A stretch of DNA of 26,219 nucleotides from an uncultured Bacillota bacterium (GTDB lineage Bacteria; Bacillota; Dehalobacteriia; UBA7702), in assembly GCA_934702375.1 (NCBI GenBank), contig CAKUYE010000025.1:1-26219 (forward strand), given 5' to 3'. Each line of letters opens with the position of its first letter. The stretch's first letter is position 1. The notes beneath the pieces are model-generated. The model saw only the letters and a program-made list of their open reading frames with translations. It searched no databases and was not told the DNA's origin. Shown here one piece after another: positions 7,581-14,465 of the stretch. The translations under genes and the position numbers were made by a program.

Positions 7581-8159
7581 ATGACTCAAAACGAAATCTA
7601 TGATATCTTTAAACAATCCGGCGCCTTACTCGAAGGCCACTTCCTTCTCACCTCCGGCCGTCATTCCGACCGTTACATGCAGTGCGCACAGGTCCTGAAA
7701 TATCCCGATGCCACGGAAAAGCTTTGCAAGGTCATTGCCGATGCTTACAAAGACAGCGGTGTAGAGTTGGTCATCGGGCCGGCCATGGGCGGCATTCTCG
7801 TGGCATATGAAGTTGCCCGTCAGCTGGGTGTGCCCAACATTTTTGCCGAACGGGAAAACGGCAAAATGACCTTGCGCCGTAATTTTAGCATTGAAAAAGG
7901 CCAGAAAGTTCTGGTGGTGGAAGATGTTGTTACCACCGGCGGCAGCGTCCGGGAAGTGATCGACATTGCCAAAGAAGCCGGTGCCGATGTGGTTGGCGCC
8001 GGGGTACTGGTAGACCGCAGCAACGGAAAAGTGGATCTCGGGGTGAAGCTGGTTCCCGTCCTCTCCATGGAAGTGGTAAGCTACGAAGCCGATGAATGCC
8101 CGATGTGCAAAGCCGGAGAAGGGGCACCCTACAAACCCGGCAGCCGTAACCTGAAATGA
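7581..8159 (+). CDS. pyrE: Orotate phosphoribosyltransferase
   Basis: 192-aa enzyme joining PRPP and orotate to form OMP. The PRPP motif VLVVEDVVTTGGS is at 110-122, with the FAERENGKMTLRRNF loop before it. A C-terminal CPMCKAG is typical of the Clostridia/Thermus-type PyrE. Start ATG 7581 follows AAAAAAGGAG. It is separated from pyrF by the composite element, so it depends on read-through across about 650 structured bases or on a promoter I could not identify. Its stop overlaps the next start (ATGA, 8156-8159). Confidence 0.95.
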   Translation: MTQNEIYDIFKQSGALLEGHFLLTSGRHSDRYMQCAQVLKYPDATEKLCKVIADAYKDSGVELVIGPAMGGILVAYEVARQLGVPNIFAERENGKMTLRRNFSIEKGQKVLVVEDVVTTGGSVREVIDIAKEAGADVVGAGVLVDRSNGKVDLGVKLVPVLSMEVVSYEADECPMCKAGEGAPYKPGSRNLK

Positions 8160-8746
8160 GCCGGGATTTTATCATTCGACCGGTAAAGCCCATGGTGGAT
8201 GCTCCGATCCTGCTGGATATTTATGCTCCCTATGTGGAAACCACGGCGGTGACGTTTGAATATGAGGTGCCGACAATCAAGGAATTCCGCCGCCGCATTC
8301 GGGAGACGATTACTCATTTTCCCTATCTTGTCGCCGAGGATGACAGCGGCATTTTAGGCTATGCCTATGCCCATCCCTTTCATCCCCGGGCAGCTTACAG
8401 CTGGTGTGTAGAGGTATCGGTGTACATTGCACCGGATCAGCGGAAACGGGGCCTGGGCCGCGCTCTTTACGATGCCATTACCGAGATTCTGCGCCGCCAG
8501 GGGGTGCTCCTCATGGTGGTGTTGGTGGCATCGGTGGAGGGCGAGGACCCCTACCTGTGCCCGGACAGCGTGCTCTTTCATCATAAAATGGGCTTTACCG
8601 ATGTGGGCACGATGCCCCAATGCGGCTATAAATTCAACCGTTGGTACGATATGACCTACATGATCAAACGAATCGGCGAAGCCAAAACCGATGTTCCCCC
8701 GGTGATCCTCTACCCCGAACTGAAGGAAGGGGAGAAACGCAAGTGA
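8156..8746 (+). CDS. GNAT N-acetyltransferase (phosphinothricin/methionine sulfone acetyltransferase-like)
   Basis: 196 aa. The IRPVKPMVDAPILLDIYAPYVETTAVTFEYEVPT opening resembles the Pat/MnaT branch of the GNAT family, cytosolic enzymes that acetylate small amines or amino acid analogues with acetyl-CoA. The acetyl-CoA pyrophosphate loop is QRKRGLG at 95-101, preceded by the VEVSVYIAP strand. A C-terminal FHHKMGF-type segment is also usual. It is translationally coupled to pyrE by an ATGA overlap, and the next gene starts inside its stop codon. The substrate is unknown and no link to pyrimidine metabolism is evident. Confidence 0.85.
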   Translation: MSRDFIIRPVKPMVDAPILLDIYAPYVETTAVTFEYEVPTIKEFRRRIRETITHFPYLVAEDDSGILGYAYAHPFHPRAAYSWCVEVSVYIAPDQRKRGLGRALYDAITEILRRQGVLLMVVLVASVEGEDPYLCPDSVLFHHKMGFTDVGTMPQCGYKFNRWYDMTYMIKRIGEAKTDVPPVILYPELKEGEKRK

Positions 8747-9402
8747 GTTCCACGGTGATCCTCTCCTGCCCGATGATAAAAAAAGAGCTGCTCTCCATCA
8801 TGGCAGAGGAAAAGGTTTCCCTTCCGGTTTACTTTTTGCCGGCGGAAATGCACAACGATATGGATAAGATGCGGGCCTTTCTTCAAAGTATCATCGACAG
8901 TCTGGCCTTTGTGGATCGGGTGATCATTACCGCTTCCCGGTGCGGCAATGCCACGGTGGGGCTTCGTGCCACCACGGCAGAACTGCTGTTGCCCCGGGGG
9001 GCGGATTGCATCGATCTGCTCCTTTCCGAAAGGGATCTTCCTTCCCGGGTTCGCCCGGAACGCGCCATCTTCCTTACGGACAGCTGGGTAAAAAGCACGT
9101 CGGATTCGGAATACAGCTACGAAGCGCTGACGGCGCGCTACGGTGAGAACACCGCCGCAGAGCTGCTGAAAACGATGTACCGCGATTACCGCAGCTATGT
9201 TTTTCTGGACAGCGGCGTTTACGATGTCGCCGCCCTGAAACACTCCATGAAAGCAAAGGCCGCATTGCTGGGCATGACGATGGAACAACGCCCTGCACCC
9301 TGCGCCACCCTGCGTAAGCTGGTAAAAGGAGAAATCGACGACGATTTCATCCTGGTGCCTAAAGGCGGCACCGTAAAGGAAAGCGATTTTATAGCGTACT
9401 AA
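8743..9402 (+). CDS. DUF1638 domain protein
   Basis: 219 aa. The pattern CGNATVGL (67-74), LLLPRGADCIDLLL (81-94), a LTDSW segment, a DSGVYDV block and the closing GEIDDDFILVPKGG match the DUF1638 family as I know it. That family is of unknown function and is often found near corrinoid-dependent methyltransferase genes. Conserved cysteines C67 and C89 might bind a metal or cofactor; this is inference. GTG 8743 overlaps the acetyltransferase stop and follows AAGGAAGGGGAG. It ends the pyrE-GNAT-DUF1638 group, just before a strong terminator. Confidence 0.8.
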   Translation: MSSTVILSCPMIKKELLSIMAEEKVSLPVYFLPAEMHNDMDKMRAFLQSIIDSLAFVDRVIITASRCGNATVGLRATTAELLLPRGADCIDLLLSERDLPSRVRPERAIFLTDSWVKSTSDSEYSYEALTARYGENTAAELLKTMYRDYRSYVFLDSGVYDVAALKHSMKAKAALLGMTMEQRPAPCATLRKLVKGEIDDDFILVPKGGTVKESDFIAY

Positions 9403-9406
9403 AACA

Positions 9407-9440
9407 AGCTCCCGGAAGTTTCTCCGGGAGCTATTTTATT
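9407..9440 (+). terminator. Rho-independent terminator after the pyrE-GNAT-DUF1638 genes
   Basis: Perfect 10-bp stem AGCTCCCGGA (9407-9416) with TCCGGGAGCT (9423-9432), 6-nt loop, then ATTTTATT. It sits four bases after the DUF1638 stop codon. Confidence 0.9.
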
Positions 9441-9450
9441 GGTGAAGAAA

Positions 9451-9570
9451 AGTTCCTGCGGAAGGAATGAAATCCCGCCCTGCGGTCTGCATGAAGGAAG
9501 CATTGCTGCGCAATGCGAACCAAAAATGGCTTCTCCTCAAAGGGGAAGGCATTTTAGCAGGTGTTTTGTG
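9451..9570 (-). repeat. Degenerate fragment of the composite element (array + H2 end)
   Basis: Reverse-orientation remnant. It has TTCC-TGC-GGAA, an ATGAAAT linker, CCGC/GCGG, a GCATTGC-TGC-GCAATGC hairpin, and a damaged H2 box (GGCTTCTCCTC with an imperfect partner). The L, M and IR modules are missing. Confidence 0.7.
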
Positions 9571-9635
9571 ATTCTTGCTTGAGGGATCCGTCGATTTCTC
9601 CTGACGAGAGGGGCGTTTATAAAAAAAGTTTAGCG

Positions 9636-9664
9636 TTGATATAGGGTGCTTTATATGCTATTCT
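9636..9664 (+). promoter_or_regulatory. Promoter of the alpha/beta hydrolase gene
   Basis: TTGATA (9636-9641), 17-bp spacer, TATTCT (9659-9664) with an extended -10 TG at 9656-9657. The predicted start lies about 30 nt ahead of the hydrolase ATG. Confidence 0.7.
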
Positions 9665-9700
9665 TTTTACAAAGAAGAAAAATTTGTGGAGGAATGCCCA

Positions 9701-10513
9701 ATGGAAGAAAAAACTTATCAAACTCGCTGCGGAACGATTCACTATTGGGCAAGCGTGTCTGACCCGGATGCAGTTACGCTTGTTTTTCTGCCGGGATTGA
9801 CCGCTGATCATAGATTGTTTGATAAGCAAGTGCAGTATTTTGTGCACAAGTATAATATCGTGGTATGGGATGCGCCGGCTCATGCATCTTCTTGGCCGTT
9901 TCAGTTTGATTTTGATTTGTTTGATAAGGCAAAATGGCTGAATGGCATTTTGAATCAGGAGGGAATCACAAAACCCGTTATTATTGGTCAATCCATGGGT
10001 GGATATGTGGGGCAGGCTTATGCACAGCTCTACCCAAAGCAGCCGGCAGGCTTTGTTTCCATTGACTCTGCACCGCTGCAACGAAGCTATGTGACTGCCG
10101 TTGAAATCCGGCTTTTGAAACGGATGGAGCCGGTATATGCGCATTATCCGTGGAAATGGCTCCTGAAATCGGGGGTGGAAGGTGTTGCCGTCTCTGATTA
10201 TGGCAGAAATCTCATGCGGGAAATGATGTTGACTTATGATGGCGATCAGAAACGTTATGCACAAATTGCCGGACACGGTTTTCGTATTTTGGCAGCGGCG
10301 ATGGAAAAGGATCTGCCGTATGAAATCAAGTGCCCTGCTTTATTGATCTGCGGTGCCCGGGACCATGCCGGTTCGTGTAAACGGTACAACAAGGCATGGC
10401 ACCGAAACACGAAAATTCCTTTGACTTGGATCGAAGGAGCCGGGCATAATTCCAACACAGACAAACCTGAACAGATAAATGCTCTGATAGAAGCCTTTGT
10501 TGCAAATATTTGA
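9701..10513 (+). CDS. Alpha/beta-hydrolase fold protein
   Basis: 270 aa. The nucleophile elbow GQSMGG places the serine at 98. The oxyanion region is FLPGLTADHRLF (29-40), the acid is probably the Asp in CGARDHAG, and the catalytic His is in GAGHNSNTDKP near the C-terminus. No signal peptide is seen, so it is probably a cytosolic esterase, lipase-like or C-C hydrolase; substrate unknown. Start ATG 9701 has GGAGG 8 nt upstream; the frame extends to a GTG at 9686 whose codons overlap that site. The coding sequence looks more AT-rich than the pyr genes, compatible with acquisition. It has its own promoter and converges on the DUF6291 gene. Confidence 0.88.
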   Translation: MEEKTYQTRCGTIHYWASVSDPDAVTLVFLPGLTADHRLFDKQVQYFVHKYNIVVWDAPAHASSWPFQFDFDLFDKAKWLNGILNQEGITKPVIIGQSMGGYVGQAYAQLYPKQPAGFVSIDSAPLQRSYVTAVEIRLLKRMEPVYAHYPWKWLLKSGVEGVAVSDYGRNLMREMMLTYDGDQKRYAQIAGHGFRILAAAMEKDLPYEIKCPALLICGARDHAGSCKRYNKAWHRNTKIPLTWIEGAGHNSNTDKPEQINALIEAFVANI

Positions 10514-10572
10514 AACAGATATCAACGGTTGGAGTGAACAATAGAAACGCAGCGTAACATAACGGTGGGGGT

Positions 10573-10665
10573 CTCGGAGTCTCCCGAGTCGTTTTGGGGT
10601 CCGGGGAATCGAAACCCCGGGGTTTTGGACACTTTGGCCCCAAAGTGCCGCATCCCAAGGCGGCA
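10573..10665. repeat. Cluster of four hairpins between convergent genes
   Basis: Four palindromes in a row: CTCGG/CCGAG (10573-10587), CCGGGG/CCCCGG (10601-10620), CACTTTGG/CCAAAGTG (10629-10646) and TGCCGC/GCGGCA (10646-10665). They lie between the ends of the hydrolase (+) and the DUF6291 gene (-) and could terminate transcription from both sides, although no long T tract follows. Sequence and linker differ from the composite element. Confidence 0.65.
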
Positions 10666-10690
10666 TAGTGAGGTGCTTTTGCCGGAGGGA

Positions 10691-11452
10691 TCAGCCGATT
10701 TCGTAGATGTCGTCGCTGAAAATTTCCGGGTGGGGTTCTCTTCTGCGGCCTGCGGTAACCATGAGGCTGGGCGGATGGTGGATCTCCTGCTTTTTCTGCT
10801 CTCTTTGTTCAAATCGTTTGTCCTGGCGGCTTTCCTTTCTTGCCCAGGAGAGGATTGTTGCCAGGTGGTTTTCGTACTTCCTGCCGGTAGAGGCGATAAA
10901 GCAGCTGAGGTCGTCGATGTTGGTTTGCCAGTCCTTGGGAAACTCTTTTTTCAGACGAGATAAATCATCCTCACTCAAAAACACATTTTGAAATGCTCCG
11001 TAGGGACATTTTTTTTCGTGTGCCGCTGCTTCCTTTGGCAGCGGAGACTCCGGCTCCGGAAGAGTGTGAGGGTCAGGAAGAGGCTCAGGAACAGGTTCAG
11101 GGTCAGGGTCAGGGTCAGGATAGCATCCATTTGCATCCGCCGAAGGATGCCCCTTTGTTTTCTTTTTTGCTGCGGGGGTTGTTTCCTCGGCTTCCTCGGT
11201 TTTGCCCCAGCGCTTTAGGGCGGCGGCCCGGTTCTTTTCGCAGCGGCTTTCGTACTGCTTTTTGCTGCGGTCCAGAGATTGGCGGATGGGGATAAACACC
11301 ATCTCCAAAAAGGGATCCAGCTTGGGGATGGTGCCGGTGTCGCAGTAATCGAGAATCGCCATGAAAATGGTGCCGGCTTGTTCCTTGGTGAGTTTTTCGA
11401 TCATCTCCCGGATCTCCAGGTAGATCAGAATGGTTTCTTTTTTGCTTCTCAT
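10691..11452 (-). CDS. DUF6291-type, phage replication-like protein
   Basis: 253 aa. The N-terminal 85 residues (ETILIYLEIREMIEKLTKEQAG, ILDYCDTG, FIPIRQSLDRSKKQYE) match the DUF6291 domain found in phage and mobile-element replication proteins. Residues 112-138 form an Asp/Glu-Pro repeat linker encoded by repeated GGGTCA-like hexamers. The C-terminal part (about 155-208: LKKEFPKDWQTNIDDLSCFIAS, then HLATILSWARKE) resembles the DNA-binding tail of phage replisome organisers. The start is ATG at 11452, with AAGGAA upstream. No other phage gene is present, so it looks like an orphan remnant or a moron-type gene. Function is inferred by domain only. Confidence 0.72.
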   Translation of the reverse strand: MRSKKETILIYLEIREMIEKLTKEQAGTIFMAILDYCDTGTIPKLDPFLEMVFIPIRQSLDRSKKQYESRCEKNRAAALKRWGKTEEAEETTPAAKKKTKGHPSADANGCYPDPDPDPEPVPEPLPDPHTLPEPESPLPKEAAAHEKKCPYGAFQNVFLSEDDLSRLKKEFPKDWQTNIDDLSCFIASTGRKYENHLATILSWARKESRQDKRFEQREQKKQEIHHPPSLMVTAGRRREPHPEIFSDDIYEIG

Positions 11453-11504
11453 TGCATCGGTTCCTTTTCTTTAAAATAAAAAAACAGAGGTTCTCTTTCT
11501 TATC

Positions 11505-11533
11505 ATTTTACCACAGAATTGCAGAAAAATCAA
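11505..11533 (-). promoter_or_regulatory. Promoter of the DUF6291 gene
   Basis: On the minus strand TTGATT (11533-11528), 17-bp spacer, TAAAAT (11510-11505) with an extended -10 TGG. It lies about 50 bp upstream of the start codon. Confidence 0.6.
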
Positions 11534-11563
11534 ATAAACGCCCAGCTCAGAGAGTTTCCAAGA

Positions 11564-11584
11564 TTTAAGTAAAATTTACTTAAA
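11564..11584. promoter_or_regulatory. Perfect 10-bp palindrome in a divergent intergenic region
   Basis: TTTAAGTAAA (11564-11573), one base, TTTACTTAAA (11575-11584). It lies between the promoters of the DUF6291 gene and the DUF2284 pair in an otherwise AT-rich stretch, and could be an operator. A further TTAAATTTAAG lies at 11600-11610. Confidence 0.5.
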
Positions 11585-11620
11585 TTTGAGAAAAATCCGT
11601 TAAATTTAAGAATTTTGGGG

Positions 11621-11649
11621 TTGCGAAACGGCAAAATTTAGTGTATCGT
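11621..11649 (+). promoter_or_regulatory. Possible promoter of the DUF2284 pair
   Basis: TTGCGA (11621-11626), 17 bp, TATCGT (11644-11649). The -10 is imperfect; TTATAG at 11649-11654 is an alternative. Confidence 0.4.
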
Positions 11650-11690
11650 TATAGCAGTTGAAAAAATATTTTTTGAAAAGGATGAAAAAA

Positions 11691-12245
11691 ATGAAGGAAA
11701 AGCTTGAAGCCGCCATTGGTGAATTTATTGATAATTATCCTGTTTGCGAATATCTGTTGCTGAAAACCGAGGAATTGACCTTTACCGAAGCGGTGAAGGA
11801 TCTTTGTAATCAGGACACGGCGGTGTACGGAGAACGCCGCAACGTGCCGCCGGCACCGGCCAGCTACGAAAAATGTATGGAAGAGATCCATTGCTACGAA
11901 TACGCCTTTCTCTTTGATGCCGTTTACGAGGTTCCCGATGCCTACGACCTCTCCCGCTGCGAAGATGCCCGGCGGGAGCATGCCGCTTTGGTGCGGAGCC
12001 TTTGCGATGAAATGTCGGCGCGGTTTGGCAAGGTGATGCCCCTCAGCATTAGCTGTGACCTTTGCGACGATTGCCCCTGCCCGAAAAAGCCCTGCAAAAA
12101 GCCGGATCAGAAAATCGTTTCCATGGACAGCTACGGCGTGCAGATCATGCGTACCCTGGCCGATCGGGATATCGCCTACGACTACGGCATTGACACCGCC
12201 ATCTATTTTACCCTGATCCTGTTCAACGGGGGTGACGGCGAATGA
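11691..12245 (+). CDS. DUF2284-like cysteine-rich metal-binding protein (divergent)
   Basis: 184 aa. The C-terminal half carries C122, C125, C128, C130 and C135 in SCDLCDDCPCPKKPC, aligning with the cysteine cluster of the next gene's product. It lacks that protein's N-terminal C-x2-C-P motif. DUF2284 proteins are predicted metal- or Fe-S-binding proteins of unknown role. I choose ATG 11691, with AAAAGG about 9 nt upstream; ATG 11682 or TTG 11658 are possible but poorly spaced. Its stop overlaps the next start (ATGA), so the two are probably made together and may form a heterodimer. Confidence 0.65.
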   Translation: MKEKLEAAIGEFIDNYPVCEYLLLKTEELTFTEAVKDLCNQDTAVYGERRNVPPAPASYEKCMEEIHCYEYAFLFDAVYEVPDAYDLSRCEDARREHAALVRSLCDEMSARFGKVMPLSISCDLCDDCPCPKKPCKKPDQKIVSMDSYGVQIMRTLADRDIAYDYGIDTAIYFTLILFNGGDGE

Positions 12246-12814
12246 GCTACGCTTATACGACAGAAATTGCCGAAGCCGCCATGGCGGTGCCGGAGTTTGT
12301 GGAACGCTTTGTCGATGTGAAAAAATTCCTCGGCTATTGCCGCAACTGCCCCAATTACGAGGTGCGCTGGGCTTGTCCGCCCTATGATTTTGACCCCGTT
12401 GAGGTGTGGAAAAAATATCGGGAAGTGAAAATTCTCGGAGTGAAGATTATTTTTGACGACAGCCTTGCCGGGAAAAAGGTGGGGAAGGACGAATTCCAAA
12501 AGATCTACCGGGAAGTGCTCCGCGCCGAAAGCGATAAGCTCTATGCCGCCCTCAAGGCCGAAGAGGATGCTACCCCCGGCAGTTTCCTGCTGTATCCCGG
12601 CAGCTGCCACCTGTGTGGCGATAAGGAATGTGACCGCCGGAAACACCCCTGCCGCCACCGGCAGGACCTGCGCTATTCCATCGAAGCCCTCGGCGGCGAT
12701 GTGACCGCCGTGACCACGGAGATGCTGGGGTTTACGCTGGAGTGGGTTGGGGGTGAGGGGGTTATGCCCAGGTATTTGAGTCAGGTAGGTGGGTTGCTGG
12801 TTTCTTCTTTTTGA
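12242..12814 (+). CDS. DUF2284 metal-binding protein
   Basis: 190 aa. The N-terminal C33-x2-C36-P-N-Y with C45-P-P, and the second cluster C122-x2-C125-x4-C130-x6-C137, are the DUF2284 hallmarks; eight cysteine or nearby ligands would fit one or two Fe-S clusters or zinc. The last ~30 residues (GGEGVMPRYLSQVGGLLVSSF) look like run-on beyond the usual end. The gene ends 18 nt before an L module of the composite element, so its original 3' end may have been altered. It is coupled to the preceding paralogue by a 4-nt overlap. Confidence 0.82.
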   Translation: MSYAYTTEIAEAAMAVPEFVERFVDVKKFLGYCRNCPNYEVRWACPPYDFDPVEVWKKYREVKILGVKIIFDDSLAGKKVGKDEFQKIYREVLRAESDKLYAALKAEEDATPGSFLLYPGSCHLCGDKECDRRKHPCRHRQDLRYSIEALGGDVTAVTTEMLGFTLEWVGGEGVMPRYLSQVGGLLVSSF

Positions 12815-12865
12815 TTTTTTGGGGAAGGGGTGGTGCGTCGGCGTGAGTTGGTACAGCGGTCGCGC

Positions 12866-12967
12866 TGAATGTCTGTAAATCGCCAAATCTGTCTCGCGCC
12901 GCACAGCCGGATACCTCTTGTATACCGGCTGCACGTCCCGAGCCATATTTAACGATTTAAAGCCATT
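12866..12967 (+). repeat. L-module hairpin, copy 3
   Basis: 102-nt imperfect palindrome. AATG/CATT outer pairs, TAAATCG (12876-12882) with CGATTTA (12953-12959), AAAT/ATTT, CTCG/CGAG, AGCCGG (12905-12910) with CCGGCT (12925-12930), and a top stem ATAC-CTCTT-GTAT with one bulged A. Nearly every stem differs from copies 2, 4 and 5 but pairs. Confidence 0.75.
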
Positions 12968-13358
12968 GATCGCAACCGGAGGTAGGTTGCACCGCGACGT
13001 TGTGTGTCGGCGGCTCTTTATCCCACCCGGAGGTGGGTTTTACCGCGGGGTTTTACGTCGGCGTTGTAGCTTTGGGAAGATGTATGTTTTACCGCGGGGT
13101 GGTGTGCCGCAGTTGCTTTTGTGGTGCTTTGCGATTGACGTTAAACTGTCGCGAAAAGTATATGTTTTGCGGCAAAGTGCCTGCTAAAATGCCTTCCCCT
13201 TGAGGGGAAGGGGGACCGCTTGCGGTGGATGAGGTGGCGTGGCGGTAGTTCATAAATGGTATGGTAAAATGAATTGCGGCGTGGGGTGTGTCTTTGAAAG
13301 ATACGTTGTACGCCGCAGTTGCTTTTTTTGTAAAATATCAATGCACCCATCGCGACAC

Positions 13359-13712
13359 CTCATCAGTCAGCTGCGCTGACAGCTTCTCCTCGAGGCGAAG
13401 CCATTTTGCGTTGCCTTGCAACGCTACCTTCACCCCACCGCAGGTGGGATTTCACCTCCCGAAGGGAGATTTCACCTGCCGCAGGCAGATTTCACCCCGC
13501 GAAGCGGGATTTCACCCTTCCGCAGGAAGGTCTGCCTCATCAGTCAGCTGCGCTGACAGCTTCTCCTCGAGGCGAAGCCATTTTGCGTTGCCTTGCAACG
13601 CTACCTTCACCCCACCGCAGGTGGGATTTCACCTCCCGAAGGGAGATTTCACCTGCCGCAGGCAGATTTCACCCCGCGAAGCGGGATTTCACCCTTCCGC
13701 AGGAAGGTCTGC
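13359..13712 (+). repeat. 177-bp direct tandem repeat of H2 plus mini-hairpin array
   Basis: Bases 13359-13535 and 13536-13712 read as identical 177-bp units; a third unit begins at 13713 and diverges after the H2 hairpin. Each unit holds GTCAGC-TGC-GCTGAC, H2, GTTGC/GCAAC, and five mini-hairpins: CCCACC-GCA, CTCCC-GAA, CTGCC-GCA, CCCGC-GAA and CCTTCC-GCA, with GATTTCACC linkers. 177 is divisible by three, so an open frame runs through it by chance. Confidence 0.9.
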
Positions 13713-13880
13713 CTCATCAGTCAGCTGCGCTGACAGCTTCTCCTCGAGGAGAAGCCATATTTGGTTCGCATTGCGTTGCAATGCTTCCTTCATGCCTTTC
13801 GTAGAAAGGTATTTCATGGCCCGAAGGGGTATTTCATGCTGCTGCTAGGCAGTATTTCATGCCGACCAACGGGAGGTATT

Positions 13881-14465
13881 TCATTTCATTTCTGCGGTTT
13901 CGATGCGGTTCAGGTAGTCGCAGAAGAGGGGGTGGTAGAGGTCGCCGGGGATGTTTTTTTCTTTCAGCTCGGTAAAGAGCTCTTTGCTTTCCTCGTAGTC
14001 TTTGGTGTAAAAGGCTTTCAGCGCCTTCAGTGTGTTGATGTACAGCTTGTAGGTGCCGTTGGCTTCGGCTTCGATGAAGAGGGGTTCTTCGATCTCCATC
14101 CATTTCAGAGCTGCCTGAGGGCGGTTGGAAAGGCACAGGCCGATGATGTATTGGGTGAGGAAGGTTACCCGAATCTTTTTGGGCAGTTCCTTTGTTTTTA
14201 CGTTCTTTTTCAGCTGATCCATCTTTGCCCAATCCTTTTGGAGGATAAAGACCTGCATTTGCAGGGTGGCGAGGATGTTCTTTTCTTTTTTGTTTTTGTT
14301 GCTGTCGATCTTTTCCTTTAAAAGGGCAAGGTAGGCGTCGTAATCCTTCTTTTCCCAGGCCAGGGCCAGGGCATCTTTTTCGATTCCCTGGTTTTTGCTT
14401 CTGCGGTATTGAGTCGCGACAAAGAGAATCACGCCGATTACGGCTACGATTACAAGATAAATCAT
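13881..14465 (-). CDS. Membrane-anchored TPR-like protein, function unknown
   Basis: 194 aa. Residues 1-18 (IYLVIVAVIGVILFVATQ) form one membrane segment followed by YRRSK, giving a probable cytoplasmic remainder. The rest is helical and Lys/Glu-rich with repeat-like helices (AWEKKDYDAYLALLKEKI; ALKAFYTKDYEESKELFTEL), suggestive of tetratricopeptide-type repeats and a scaffold role. I do not recognise a named family. The start overlaps the stop of the upstream cupin gene (ATGA, 14462-14465). The last codons (ATGAAATGA) coincide with the repeat-array linker, so the element's end defines or abuts this gene's end. Confidence 0.75.
   Translation of the reverse strand: MIYLVIVAVIGVILFVATQYRRSKNQGIEKDALALAWEKKDYDAYLALLKEKIDSNKNKKEKNILATLQMQVFILQKDWAKMDQLKKNVKTKELPKKIRVTFLTQYIIGLCLSNRPQAALKWMEIEEPLFIEAEANGTYKLYINTLKALKAFYTKDYEESKELFTELKEKNIPGDLYHPLFCDYLNRIETAEMK

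Larger units (their letters stand above)
12832..13886 (+). repeat. Composite palindromic intergenic element, copy 3 (with tandemly amplified array)
   Basis: The whole 12815-13880 gap is this element; no gene is seen in it. Order: L (12866-12967), an extended M with palindromes such as GCAACC/GGTTGC and CCCACC/GGTGGG (12970-13190), H1 CCTTCCCC-TTGA-GGGGAAGG (13192-13211), the outer GATGAGGTGGCG box (~13228), the IR hairpin with GCGGCG/CGCCGC (13275-13318), CGACACCTCATC, then a 177-bp H2+array unit repeated, and a final array with ATTTCATG linkers. The final linker overlaps the stop codon of the minus-strand gene that ends at 13881. Confidence 0.85.

Noticed and set aside
10601..10620. tRNA T-arm on the minus strand (GGGGTTTCGATTCCCC)
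   Set aside because: The loop has one base too many and no acceptor, anticodon or D arm can be drawn around it.
13288..13848. A 186-codon open frame with internal 59-residue repeats over the hairpin arrays
   Set aside because: It translates palindromes; the 177-bp unit and the ~20-nt periods keep frames open by chance, there is no ribosome binding site, and equivalent frames appear at every element copy (for example 173-511, 7216-7506, 16202-16405).
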